A DNA stretch of 64,000 nt from Myxococcales bacterium. GTDB taxonomy: Bacteria > Myxococcota > Polyangia > Nannocystales > Nannocystaceae. A program made the position numbers and the translations under genes. Shown in pieces: positions 16,865 to 25,331 of the stretch (positions within the stretch are counted from its first letter, which is position 1; each line of letters begins with the position of its first letter). The notes under the pieces were generated by a model that saw only the letters and a program-made list of their open reading frames with translations, made no database searches and was not told where the DNA came from. The stretch is taken from the NCBI GenBank assembly GCA_016793465.1, contig JAEUJW010000040.1:248001-312000 (forward strand), written 5' to 3'.

Positions 16865-17178
16865 CGCGCCGGTCCACGCTACGCGGCCGGCGCGGTCGCC
16901 GTCAAGCCGCCGCGGGCATGTCATGACATGTCCCTCCGGACAGCTCGGGATCTGCGCGGGCGCGCCGCGTCGGCGCCGGGTGTCGCCCGGACGCAGATGT
17001 GACATGTCCTCGGGACTGTCTCGAGCGCGTGCTGGCGCGCCGACTCGAGGACCCGCGCTGCGGAGCCGTGTGTCGCGCGCCGCGGCCTGTGACAGGTCCG
17101 CAGGGACAGGTCGACTCGCGGCACATCACGGCGCCGGGGCGTTGTTCGCCGCGGAGCGTCGCACTAGCGTGGACGGCC
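16865..17178. promoter_or_regulatory. Divergent promoter region with three GTCC-N-GGAC palindromes
   Basis: 314 bp between the sigma factor (leftward) and the exported protein (rightward), with no gene I can support. It holds TGTCC-N4-GGACA at 16929-16942, TGTCCTCGGGAC at 17005-17016 and GGTCC-N4-GGACA at 17095-17108. These fit the pattern TGTC-N6-GACA (one with N5, one with a single mismatch) that also occurs at 47467, 57611, 58897 and 59538. Three sites in one promoter region suggest cooperative binding by a dimeric regulator. Confidence 0.5.
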
Positions 17179-19350
17179 ATGCTGGATCGCAACCATGTGT
17201 GTCTATCCCTCGTCCTGGCGGCCGTCGCTGGCGCGCCCGCCGTCGCCGTCGCCGCGCCCGGGCTGACGATCTCCCGCGAGCTCGTGCGCGCCGATCAGCC
17301 CGGCAAGGCGCTCGAGTCCGGGGGCCACGGCCCGTTCGTGTGCCGGGCCGAGCAGCGGGCGGCGGCCCGACTCACCCGCGTGGACAAGCTCGGCAAGGCC
17401 GGCGACACCGTGGTGACGCTGCGCTGCCCGCGTCCGGCCGGCGCGGGCAAGGCCAGCGAGATCGTCCAGGTGTTGACCCTCGAGCTCGACGCGAGCATCG
17501 ACGCGACGCGCCGCGCCGCGGTCGAACGATGCGCCGACGACTTCGCGGCGTTCAAGGCCGGCGCCGGTCCGGGCGTGTTCGCGGCGCAGGCCCGCGGCCG
17601 CACCGTCGCGTGTCAGCGGGCGGCCGACGACCTCGGGATGATCGCCTTCAGCGAGGCCCAGACCCCGGTGCTCATGCGCCGCCCCGGGCTCGCGCAGGTC
17701 GACCGTCCGAAGCTCGAGAAGATGAAGACGCCGCCGAAGCTCCCGGTGATGGCGACCGCCCGCCTGACCGTCCCGAGCACCGCGCCGCGGCCGGGGGACC
17801 CGACGCCCCGGGTCTACGCGGCCCGCGACGTGGGGCTGCGCCTCGAGCTCGGGTTCTCGCCGCTCTCGCCGCCGCCGCACCCCGGCGGGCTCGGCGGGCC
17901 GATGCAGGCGGTCCAGGGCTTCCTCGTGCAGGTCGCCGATCGCGCGACGCAGCCGCCCGCGAGCGACCCGTGCGCCGGCTTCGCTAGTCCGCCGGGGCTG
18001 CTCGGGGTCAGCGACGGCGTGACGGTCGAGACCACCCCGCACCTCTCCGGGGCCCGCCTCACCCTGCAGGCCGAGCTGCCGCCGCAGCAGCGCCCGACCG
18101 GGATCATGTACGTGCGCGTGGTGCCGTACCGCCACGCGCAGAGCACGATCTTCGATGTCGAGCCGCGGGGCGAGCGGCGCTGCGTGGTGACCCCGAGCGA
18201 CTGGGTGAAGGTCGAGGTCGTGCCGACGCCGACGCCGATCGAGCGGCCGCCGCAGCCCTACAAGCTCGAGGACGTGTTCGAGGTCGGCATCTCGTACCAC
18301 CCGCCGCGCCTGTGGGACCCGCTCGGGGTCCAGGTCGACTATATCGGCGGTCGCGGCATGAACTTCCACTACCCCGCGCTGAACATCACCCAGGTCGAGG
18401 GCTGCGCGTTCAACCCGGTGATCGCCGCCAACCGCATCAGCAACGAACGCGACCTGCTGGAGGAGGCCGCCGCCCTGGCCGGTCAGATCTGGTCGAGCAC
18501 CGTCGCGTTCTACAACGGCGCTCAGAAGTGGATCGCCGGGACGATCGCCGCCAGCGTGTGCGGCGGCGACGCCACCTGCAAGGACATCGTGGGCGGTGCC
18601 ATCCAGGCCGGCATGGCCCTCGGCGCCGGCGCGCTCGGCATCCCGCCCGAGCTGCCCGACCTCGGCGTCCTCCTCGAGGGCGGCATCGACTACCTCGCGA
18701 GTGAGATCGCCAGCCAGGTCGTCGCGCCGGGGCTCACCCGGGAGGTCGTGCGCGCCGGCGTGGCCGCCGGCCTGCGCGCGACGGTCGACGCGTGGAGCTG
18801 CCCCACGCTGACGGCGTCCGGAACGTGCGACTTCCGGCACGACAACCCGTACACCTGGGGCCGCCCCGACCCGTGGTGGACCCGCCGCCCGGGCGTGGCC
18901 TATGTGACGATCCGCCCGAAGAACGCGCAAGAGCACGCCCGCATCGCCCGCGACGAGCCGAACCGTATGCCGCGGTTCGGCGCCATCTCGCTGTTCGAGA
19001 AGACCGGCGTGTTTGCGATCGACCGCATGCTCGTGCCGGTCCCCGACGACATCCCATCGACTGGGATCAACATCCCGTTCGTGCTCCGGCCCAGCGACGT
19101 CGCCTCGCCCGCTGACGTCGCGACCCTGCAGTGGACCCGCGACAAGTTCAAGCTGACGGGCCACGACGAGTGGGGCAACATCGAGAGGCTCCAGCATTAC
19201 TACGACACCGCGGCCATCCTCGAGTTCGAGGCCGTCGCCGGGCTGCTCAAGGTCGTCGCGAGCAGTCGGACCCGCTCCGGCCACGAGTTCGGCTGGGTCA
19301 AGGCGCCGCGGCCTCGTCGCAAGGTGTGCTCCTGGGCCGGCGTGATCTGA
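17179..19350 (+). CDS. Exported hypothetical protein
   Basis: 723 residues. The ATG at 17179 gives a signal peptide with cleavage likely after AVAVAA; the frame is open further upstream but without signal. The first third contains paired cysteines (FVCRAEQ, TLRCPR, ERCADD, ACQRAADD). A central region has beta-rich stretches and several Pro-rich turns. Around residues 440-540 there is a helical, Ala/Gly-rich hydrophobic segment (IAGTIAASVCGG, AIQAGMALGAGALGIP) that could insert into a membrane. The C-terminal 180 residues again look globular. No family recognised. Long antisense frames across it are a GC-rich artefact. Confidence 0.7.
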   Translation: MLDRNHVCLSLVLAAVAGAPAVAVAAPGLTISRELVRADQPGKALESGGHGPFVCRAEQRAAARLTRVDKLGKAGDTVVTLRCPRPAGAGKASEIVQVLTLELDASIDATRRAAVERCADDFAAFKAGAGPGVFAAQARGRTVACQRAADDLGMIAFSEAQTPVLMRRPGLAQVDRPKLEKMKTPPKLPVMATARLTVPSTAPRPGDPTPRVYAARDVGLRLELGFSPLSPPPHPGGLGGPMQAVQGFLVQVADRATQPPASDPCAGFASPPGLLGVSDGVTVETTPHLSGARLTLQAELPPQQRPTGIMYVRVVPYRHAQSTIFDVEPRGERRCVVTPSDWVKVEVVPTPTPIERPPQPYKLEDVFEVGISYHPPRLWDPLGVQVDYIGGRGMNFHYPALNITQVEGCAFNPVIAANRISNERDLLEEAAALAGQIWSSTVAFYNGAQKWIAGTIAASVCGGDATCKDIVGGAIQAGMALGAGALGIPPELPDLGVLLEGGIDYLASEIASQVVAPGLTREVVRAGVAAGLRATVDAWSCPTLTASGTCDFRHDNPYTWGRPDPWWTRRPGVAYVTIRPKNAQEHARIARDEPNRMPRFGAISLFEKTGVFAIDRMLVPVPDDIPSTGINIPFVLRPSDVASPADVATLQWTRDKFKLTGHDEWGNIERLQHYYDTAAILEFEAVAGLLKVVASSRTRSGHEFGWVKAPRPRRKVCSWAGVI

Positions 19351-19381
19351 TCCCCTCACACCTTTCGTCTGGTTGATCGTC

Positions 19382-19507
19382 GTGGCCCTGGCGATCCTCG
19401 GCGGGATCGCCGGGATCGCGGCGCTCCTCCAGGGCCGTCGCTCCGGAGACGCCTCGATCCTCGAACGCCTCGACCAACCGAACACCGCCATAAACCTCGT
19501 TCGCTAG
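19382..19507 (+). CDS. Possible small single-TM protein
   Basis: 41 codons from a GTG (or 44 from TTG at 19373). The product would be a hydrophobic helix (VALAILGGIAGIAALL) followed by a polar tail ending NTAINLVR. I see no ribosome binding site, and the frame starts 31 bp after the upstream gene, so it may be the remnant of a larger gene. The hydrophobic-then-polar pattern is the only support. Confidence 0.25.
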   Translation: MALAILGGIAGIAALLQGRRSGDASILERLDQPNTAINLVR

Positions 19508-19583
19508 CGCCAAGCGGGCTTCGGTGGAGGGCATTGGGAGTACGCCCCGACCCTGCGCCCGTGGAGCGGGTAGGATGGCGGGC

Positions 19584-20267
19584 ATGTCGACCGACGCGAA
19601 GCGAGTCCTCATCGTCCTCACCAGCCACGACCGCAAGGGCGACAAGCCCAGCGGGTACTTCCTGTCCGAGGCCACGCACCCGCACGCGGTGCTGACCGCG
19701 GCCGGGTTCACCGTCGACTTCGTCAGCCCGCGCGGCGGCGCGGCGCCGGTCGACCCGGACGGCTTCGACCTCGAGGACCCGGTCAACGCGGCGTTCTGGA
19801 ACGACCCGGCGCTGCGCGGGGCGGTCGAGCACACGCGCACGCCGCGGGACGTCATCGCCGACGACTACGGGGCGATCTTCTTCGCCGGCGGCCACGGGGC
19901 GATGTGGGACCTGCCCGGCCACGCCGGGCTGCAGGAGCTGGCGGCGCGCATCTACGAGGCCGGCGGGGTCGTCGGTGCGGTGTGCCACGGGCCCGCGGGG
20001 CTGGTCGACGTGCGGCTGTCCGACGGCCGCTACCTGGTCGCCGACAAGGACGTCGCCGCGTTCACCAACGACGAGGAGCGCGCGGTGCAGCTCGAGCAGG
20101 TCGTGCCCTTCTTGCTCGCCGACCGCCTGGTCGAGCGCGGCGCCCGGCACCACCCGGCCCCGAACTGGCAGCCGAAGGTGGTGGTCAGCGAGCGCCTCGT
20201 GACCGGGCAGAACCCGGCCTCGGCGACCGGCGTCGGCGAGGCGATGGCGAAGCTGCTCCGGGGCTGA
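19584..20267 (+). CDS. DJ-1/PfpI (Hsp31-like) type 1 glutamine amidotransferase-fold protein
   Basis: 227 residues from the ATG at 19584, which has TAGGA eight bases upstream; an ATG at 19575 is possible. The protein shows the family order: first strand (KRVLIVLTSH), GFTVDFVSPRGG, the AGGHGAMWDLPG loop, and the nucleophile elbow GAVCHGPAGL with Cys134-His135. The LSEATHPHAVL segment and overall length match Hsp31-like proteins, which act as protein chaperones or detoxify glyoxals. It is cytoplasmic, with no signal. It stands 31 bp upstream of the kinase at 20299 on the same strand and may be co-transcribed. Confidence 0.85.
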   Translation: MSTDAKRVLIVLTSHDRKGDKPSGYFLSEATHPHAVLTAAGFTVDFVSPRGGAAPVDPDGFDLEDPVNAAFWNDPALRGAVEHTRTPRDVIADDYGAIFFAGGHGAMWDLPGHAGLQELAARIYEAGGVVGAVCHGPAGLVDVRLSDGRYLVADKDVAAFTNDEERAVQLEQVVPFLLADRLVERGARHHPAPNWQPKVVVSERLVTGQNPASATGVGEAMAKLLRG

Positions 20268-20298
20268 GCGCGAGGGCGATCTGGTAGCATCGCCGGCG

Positions 20299-22119
20299 AT
20301 GAGCCTCGGCACCGCCCCGACCCAACCCGGCGCCCGCTTCGACGGTGCGGAGCTCGCCGAGCTGGCGACGGTGCTCCGGAACGAGTACGCGATCGAACGC
20401 GAGCTCGGGCGCGGCGGGATGGGCGTGGTGCTGCTCGCGCGCGACCTGCGGCTCGAGCGGTCGGTGGCGCTCAAGGTGCTGCCGCGCGAGCGCGCCGCCG
20501 ACGCGGCGCACCGCCAGCGGTTCCTCCGCGAGGCGCGGACGGCGGCGAAGCTGTCGCACCCGAACATCGTGCCGATCCTCCACGCCGACGAGGCCGGCGC
20601 GTTCGCCTACTTCACGATGCCGTTCGTCGACGGCGAGACGCTGGCCGAGCGCGCGCACAGCCGCGGCCGGGCGCCGGCCCGCGAGGTCGTGCGGCTGCTC
20701 CGCGAGGTCGCGTGGGCGCTGGCCTACGCGCACGCGCGCGGGGTGGTGCACCGCGACGTCAAGCCGGAGAACATCCTCGTCGAGCGCACCACCGGCCGCG
20801 TGCTCGTCAGCGACTTCGGGATCGCCTTCGAGGCGCACACCTCGCGGCTGACCGGCGACGACCACGTCGTCGGCACCGCGATGTTCATGAGCCCCGAGCA
20901 GATCCTCGGGCGCGAGCTCGACGGGCGCAGCGACCTCTACTCGCTCGGCGTCGTCGGCTACTGGCTGCTCGCCGGCCAGCACCCGTTCGAAGGCGCGGCC
21001 ACCCCGGCGATGCTCGTCAAGCACGCGACCGAGCCCGCGCCGCCGCTGCGGACGCGCGCGCCCGAGGTCCCCGCCGGCCTCGCCGCGGCGATCGACCGCT
21101 GCCTCGCCAAGGAGCCCGACGAGCGCTGGCCGTCCGGCGAGGCGCTCGCCGAGGCGCTCGCGGCCGTGGAGGGCGAGCTCGCCGGCGCCCCGGCGCGCAC
21201 CGGCGGCGACCGCCTGCTCGACGAGCGCGAGGTCTCCGCGGTGCTGCAGCGCGCCGCGCAGCTGCAGGCCGACGCCGCCCGCCGCGTCGAGGAGCGCTCG
21301 CGGAACGGGCCCGCGCCGGGGCCGACGACCGCGAGCGGCCTGCGCGTGTCGGAGGTCCAGGCGGCCGCGTCCGAGGCGGGCATCGCCCCCGAGTACGTGG
21401 CGATGGCGGCGGCCGAGCTGCCCGCGGGCGGGCCGCTGGCGCTGCCCGGGGTGTCGGGGTCGGCGGAGGGGCGCTGGGCGGTGCGCCTGTTCGGCGCGGA
21501 TGTCCGCCAGCTCACCGCCTCGCGGGTGTTCCGGGCCCCGGCGAAGCCGCTGCTCGACGCGCTGGTGCAGGTGTGGCAGGCGAGCCCGTACAGCCTGCGC
21601 CTGCTCGACGCCGTCGGCCCGCACCCGCTCGACGGCGGCGCGGTGATCTTCCGCGTGCCGAAGTACAACTACGGCCTGGACGCCAGCGGCGCCGGGCTGG
21701 TGGGCTTCAGCTACTACATGAACATGCTCAGCATCCGTCAGCTCCGCCTGACGATGCGCCACCACGGCCGCGACGCGATCGAGTGCACGGTCACCGCGGA
21801 GCTGCACGAGGCGATCGCGTTCGGCCGCAAGGTGTACCCGTGGGTGGGCGTCGTGACCGGGTTGATCGGCGCCAGCGTCGGCGTGGCGATGTTCCTGCTG
21901 ATGCTGCCGATCTTCGCCTCGCTCGCGACCCTCGGCGTCGTCGTCACGTCCTACGGCGGCCTCCACAAGCTCAACCACGTCGCCTACGGCTACTACCGGC
22001 GCATGGCCCAGGAGCACCTCGAGACGCTGCTCGCCGACGTCGACGCCAACCTGCGGACCCAGGCGGTGTTCGGCAACCTGGCGGCGCCCCGCTCGGCGCT
22101 GCCGCGCGGCGAGGAGTGA
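20299..22119 (+). CDS. Ser/Thr protein kinase with two C-terminal TM helices
   Basis: 606 residues. Kinase domain at about 30-290 with GRGGMGVV, K59, HRDVKPEN (151-158), DFG (172-174) and a SPEQ activation-loop end. All catalytic residues are present, so it should be active. A helical linker follows, then a domain of about 150 residues (VSEVQAAASEAGIAPEYV onward, with RVFRAPAKPLLDALVQVW) of a type found after kinases in myxobacteria and Gemmatimonadota. Two adjacent TM helices lie at about 515-555 before a short basic tail. The C-terminal part probably senses membrane or envelope signals. Start codon is the only ATG near the conserved region. Confidence 0.85.
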   Translation: MSLGTAPTQPGARFDGAELAELATVLRNEYAIERELGRGGMGVVLLARDLRLERSVALKVLPRERAADAAHRQRFLREARTAAKLSHPNIVPILHADEAGAFAYFTMPFVDGETLAERAHSRGRAPAREVVRLLREVAWALAYAHARGVVHRDVKPENILVERTTGRVLVSDFGIAFEAHTSRLTGDDHVVGTAMFMSPEQILGRELDGRSDLYSLGVVGYWLLAGQHPFEGAATPAMLVKHATEPAPPLRTRAPEVPAGLAAAIDRCLAKEPDERWPSGEALAEALAAVEGELAGAPARTGGDRLLDEREVSAVLQRAAQLQADAARRVEERSRNGPAPGPTTASGLRVSEVQAAASEAGIAPEYVAMAAAELPAGGPLALPGVSGSAEGRWAVRLFGADVRQLTASRVFRAPAKPLLDALVQVWQASPYSLRLLDAVGPHPLDGGAVIFRVPKYNYGLDASGAGLVGFSYYMNMLSIRQLRLTMRHHGRDAIECTVTAELHEAIAFGRKVYPWVGVVTGLIGASVGVAMFLLMLPIFASLATLGVVVTSYGGLHKLNHVAYGYYRRMAQEHLETLLADVDANLRTQAVFGNLAAPRSALPRGEE

Positions 22120-22169
22120 AGCGCGCGCGGCCCGCGGACGAATCGGTTCCAACCCGCGCGCGAGCATGA

Positions 22170-22198
22170 CCGGCCTGGCGTGGCCGGCCAATCTTTCT
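22170..22198 (+). terminator. Probable intrinsic terminator after the kinase gene
   Basis: CCGGCC (22170-22175) and GGCCGG (22182-22187) form a stem with a six-base loop, followed by CCAATCTTTCT. The T-run is short, so efficiency is uncertain. Confidence 0.4.
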
Positions 22199-22280
22199 GG
22201 CGTCTGCGGCCAAGGCGCCGCCCGCGGCGCGTCGATACATTCTTACTGTCAGTGCGGAAGTCGCGCGGGAGGTGGACATC

Positions 22281-24164
22281 ATGGCAATCAGTGATCTGAT
22301 GATTCTCGTCGGTGATAACAGCAACGTGCAGGCGCCTTCGGGCTTTCGGCGCATGGATCAGGACCTCAATCAGGGGGCGGGCGGCAAGTTCATCTACCTG
22401 GCCTACAAGGACACGACGGACGGGCCGTACATCGTCGATATCACGTTCGTGGTCGGCGACAGCGCGAACGTCGCGACGCCGGCCGGCTACACGCGCCTCG
22501 AGGAGGATCTGAACCGGGGTGCGGGCGGCAAGTTCATCTACCTGTGCTTCCTCCGCGGCGAGGGCATCGCGATCACGGATCTGGGCCTCGGCAGCACCGA
22601 CCGGCCGCTGCCTTGCGGCGACAGCCCGCACTACACGATGATCCCGCAGGATCTGAACGAAGGCTGCGGCGGCCGCTACATCTACCTGTACACGGGCCGC
22701 TATCGTTCGCGCTGGATGCAGGACATCTGGGACGCGATCGCGCATCGGCCGCTCAACCGCATCGCGCTGCCGGGCACCCACGACTCGGGCACCTACAGCA
22801 TGACGCGCGACTCGGAGATCGCTCGCGATGCGCCGTCGGTCTCGTGGCAGACGCGCACGCTCGCCGAGACGCGGGCGCGCACGCTCGACTGGGCGCGCAC
22901 GCAGAACCTATCGCTCGCGCAGCAGCTGCAGGCGGGCGTGCGCTACCTCGACCTGCGGGTGATGGATCGCGACGGCGACCCGAAGAATCTGTACATCGTG
23001 CACTCGATGTATGGATCTCGCGTCGAGACGATGCTCGATCAGATCGCGACGTTCCTCGACGAGAACCCGCGGGAGATCGTGCTCCTGCGCCTCGGCATGA
23101 ACTCCCGCGACGCGCTCACCGACGCGGGCAAGCTGCACCTCATCAACACGCTGGTGCGGCCGCGCTTCGCCGATCTGCTGGTGCCGCGCAGCATGGGTCC
23201 GACCGTCACGCCGGACGCCCTGTGGAGGGCGGGCAAGCGGCTCGTCGTGATCGCCCACAGCTGGATCTTCGCCGCCCTGAGCGGCGAGAGCGAGGTCGTC
23301 TGGAACGAAGAGGACGACGGACGCGGCTTCGCGGGCATGGTGATGCAGGGCGAGCTCGACGCGGAGGGTACGGGCAAGCTCGGCACCCTCAAGCAGGCGC
23401 TCTGCAGCATCGTCTCGCGCACCTACGACGAGAACGATCGCCTCCAGCTGCTCGGCTGCTGCCTGACGCCCGACGACGCGAGCATCGCCGCCGGCGTGGC
23501 CTCGACGTGGTTCGAGCCGGTCACGGCGCCGGTCCTCAGCTTCTGGAACAAGGTGACCGGGCAGAACGTGTCGACCTCGACGGGGCCGAAGTCGCTGTAC
23601 GAGGCGTGCGCGATGCCGGCGACGCCCGCGGCCGCCAGCTGGCTGCGCAACGAATGGCGCGACGAGACCGTGAACATCATCTCGACGGACTTCTTTCAGA
23701 TGTCGCAGACCGTTGATCTGTGCATTCAGCGCAACCTGCGTCCGCGTCGCTTCTACCTGCGTTCGCCGCTCAACGGCTTCGTCGTCGACCTGCCGGGCGG
23801 CTCGACGCAGGCGGGCACGCGGCCGATCATGTACCCGCGCAACTCGCCGCAGTCGACGAATCAGCAGTGGATCCTCTCCTCGTCGGGGCACATTCGCAGC
23901 GCCGCGAACCCCGACATGGTGCTCGACATCGAGGGCGGGAAGACCGCGCCCGGCACCGCCGTCCTGTTGTGGAGCGAACACAAGCCGGCGCAGCCCAATC
24001 AGCTGTGGGACTTCGACGCGGAGGGGCGCATCCGCAGCCGGCTCGACGCGCGGCTGGTGCTCGACATCAAGGACGGCAACCCGGCGCAGGGGGCCCAGCT
24101 CATCGTGTGGCCGGCGGGCGCCCCCGCCAGCCCCAACCAGATCTTCGCCCGTCGCGAGGTGTGA
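22281..24164 (+). CDS. MABP-like repeats + phosphatidylinositol PLC X-type domain + ricin B-type lectin domain
   Basis: 627 residues; the ATG at 22281 is preceded by GGGAGG at good spacing. Residues 1-140 hold three repeats with a DLN-x-GAGGKFIYL signature, as in MVB12-associated beta-prism (MABP) domains, which bind membranes. Residues about 145-470 resemble the PI-PLC X domain: catalytic-type histidines H167 (GTHDSG) and H241 (YIVHSMYG), with R226 in YLDLRV. Residues about 490-627 form a ricin-type beta-trefoil with DLPGGSTQAGT and repeated WxxxxxG/LDI units. No Sec signal is present, so it is cytoplasmic or exported by another route. It looks like a membrane-targeting lipid hydrolase or toxin; substrate unproven. 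Confidence 0.8.
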   Translation: MAISDLMILVGDNSNVQAPSGFRRMDQDLNQGAGGKFIYLAYKDTTDGPYIVDITFVVGDSANVATPAGYTRLEEDLNRGAGGKFIYLCFLRGEGIAITDLGLGSTDRPLPCGDSPHYTMIPQDLNEGCGGRYIYLYTGRYRSRWMQDIWDAIAHRPLNRIALPGTHDSGTYSMTRDSEIARDAPSVSWQTRTLAETRARTLDWARTQNLSLAQQLQAGVRYLDLRVMDRDGDPKNLYIVHSMYGSRVETMLDQIATFLDENPREIVLLRLGMNSRDALTDAGKLHLINTLVRPRFADLLVPRSMGPTVTPDALWRAGKRLVVIAHSWIFAALSGESEVVWNEEDDGRGFAGMVMQGELDAEGTGKLGTLKQALCSIVSRTYDENDRLQLLGCCLTPDDASIAAGVASTWFEPVTAPVLSFWNKVTGQNVSTSTGPKSLYEACAMPATPAAASWLRNEWRDETVNIISTDFFQMSQTVDLCIQRNLRPRRFYLRSPLNGFVVDLPGGSTQAGTRPIMYPRNSPQSTNQQWILSSSGHIRSAANPDMVLDIEGGKTAPGTAVLLWSEHKPAQPNQLWDFDAEGRIRSRLDARLVLDIKDGNPAQGAQLIVWPAGAPASPNQIFARREV

Positions 24165-24196
24165 AGCGCCACGCCGGTCGATTATCATCGGCCGGC

Positions 24197-25186
24197 ATGA
24201 CCGAGATCTCGGTGCGCGTGCTGCAAGGCATCGTGGTGGGCGCAATCTTGCGCGGCGTCGACGCCGAGACGCTGCTCGCGGCGGTGCCGCTGTCTCCGTC
24301 CCAGCTTCAGGATCTGGAGGCGCGGCTGCCGAGCGAGGTCGCGGATCGGCTGTGGCACCACGCGGCGCGGCTCAGCGGCGACGACCTGCTGGGGGTCCAC
24401 GTCGCGCAGCAGATCCTTCCGGCCGACTTCGGCGGCCTCGGCTTCGCCGTGCGCAGCAGCGCCACGGTCGGTGAGAGCTACCAGCGCGTCGCCCGGTATC
24501 TCCGCCTGCTCGTCGCCGACGGCACGCTGTCGCTGCACGAGGACGGCCGCCGCGCGCGCGTGCGCTGCACGCTGCAAGGTCCGCGTCCGTCGCGGCACGC
24601 GGTCGAGTGCCTGATGATGACGCTGCTCCACATCGGCCGGCGCGGCGCGGACCACCCCTTCATCCCCACGCTCGTGCGCTTTCGGCACGGGGCGCCCGCG
24701 TCCGCGGCGGCGCTGCAGGAGGCCTTCGGCGGCCCGCTGCGCTTCGAGCAGGATCACGACGAGCTGTGGCTCGACCGCGAGCTGCTCGAGCTGCCGCTGC
24801 GCGAGTCGGAGCCGGCCCTGGCCATGGTGCTCGACCGTCACCTGGAGGAGCAGGCCCGCGCGCTGCCGCGGACCAGCGGCATCCTCGACCGCGTGCGCGC
24901 CGCGCTGCTCGTCGACCTGAAGAACGGCGAGCCCACGCTGGCGCAGACCGCCTCTCGCCTGTCGATGAGCCCGCGTACGCTGCAGCGCCACCTGCAGCAG
25001 GCCGGCACGACGCAGAAGGAGCTGCTACGCGAGCTGCGCGAGGGCCTCGCCCGACGCTATCTGGGCGAGCAGAGCGAGTCGATCGCGGAGATCACGTTCC
25101 TGCTCGGCTTCTCGGAGGTGTCGACCTTTCACCGCGCGTTCAAGCGCTGGACCGGGAAGACGCCGCTGGCCTATCGTCAGCGCTGA
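24197..25186 (+). CDS. AraC-family transcriptional regulator
   Basis: 329 residues. The N-terminal two thirds match the arabinose-binding-like (PF12625) sensor domain of the OruR/VirS-like AraC group. The C-terminal domain (about 235-325) has both HTHs: LAQTASRLSMSPRTLQRHLQ and ITFLLGFSEVSTFHRAFKRWTGKTPLAYRQ, the standard AraC signature. It lies 32 bp after the PLC-lectin gene on the same strand, so the two may be co-transcribed; it may control that gene. Ligand unknown. Confidence 0.9.
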   Translation: MTEISVRVLQGIVVGAILRGVDAETLLAAVPLSPSQLQDLEARLPSEVADRLWHHAARLSGDDLLGVHVAQQILPADFGGLGFAVRSSATVGESYQRVARYLRLLVADGTLSLHEDGRRARVRCTLQGPRPSRHAVECLMMTLLHIGRRGADHPFIPTLVRFRHGAPASAAALQEAFGGPLRFEQDHDELWLDRELLELPLRESEPALAMVLDRHLEEQARALPRTSGILDRVRAALLVDLKNGEPTLAQTASRLSMSPRTLQRHLQQAGTTQKELLRELREGLARRYLGEQSESIAEITFLLGFSEVSTFHRAFKRWTGKTPLAYRQR

Positions 25187-25265
25187 CCGCTCGTCCCGAA
25201 GGGACGCCCGGCGCCCGCACAGCCCCCGCTGCGGAAAGCCGTCCGCCTCGCGACATCCACCGTCA

Positions 25266-25294
25266 CCCCTCAAAGAGGGGCTTCATTTTAATAT
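25266..25294 (+). terminator. Rho-independent terminator downstream of the AraC gene
   Basis: CCCCTC (25266-25271), loop AAA, GAGGGG (25275-25280), then CTTCATTTTAATATTT. This is a good intrinsic terminator. A second GC hairpin, CGTCCC-GAA-GGGACG, lies at 25192-25206 without a T-run. Confidence 0.65.
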
Positions 25295-25331
25295 TTCAAC
25301 GGGTTCAGCCTGATTATGATATCAGATCGCC

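Noticed and set aside
17203..19491. A 762-codon open frame on the reverse strand
   Set aside because: It mirrors the exported protein on the plus strand, has Arg/Ala/Gly/Asp-biased composition and no start signal or domain. Similar long antisense frames at 20185-22191, 22908-24245, 28665-30548, 54825-58658 and elsewhere are the same GC artefact.
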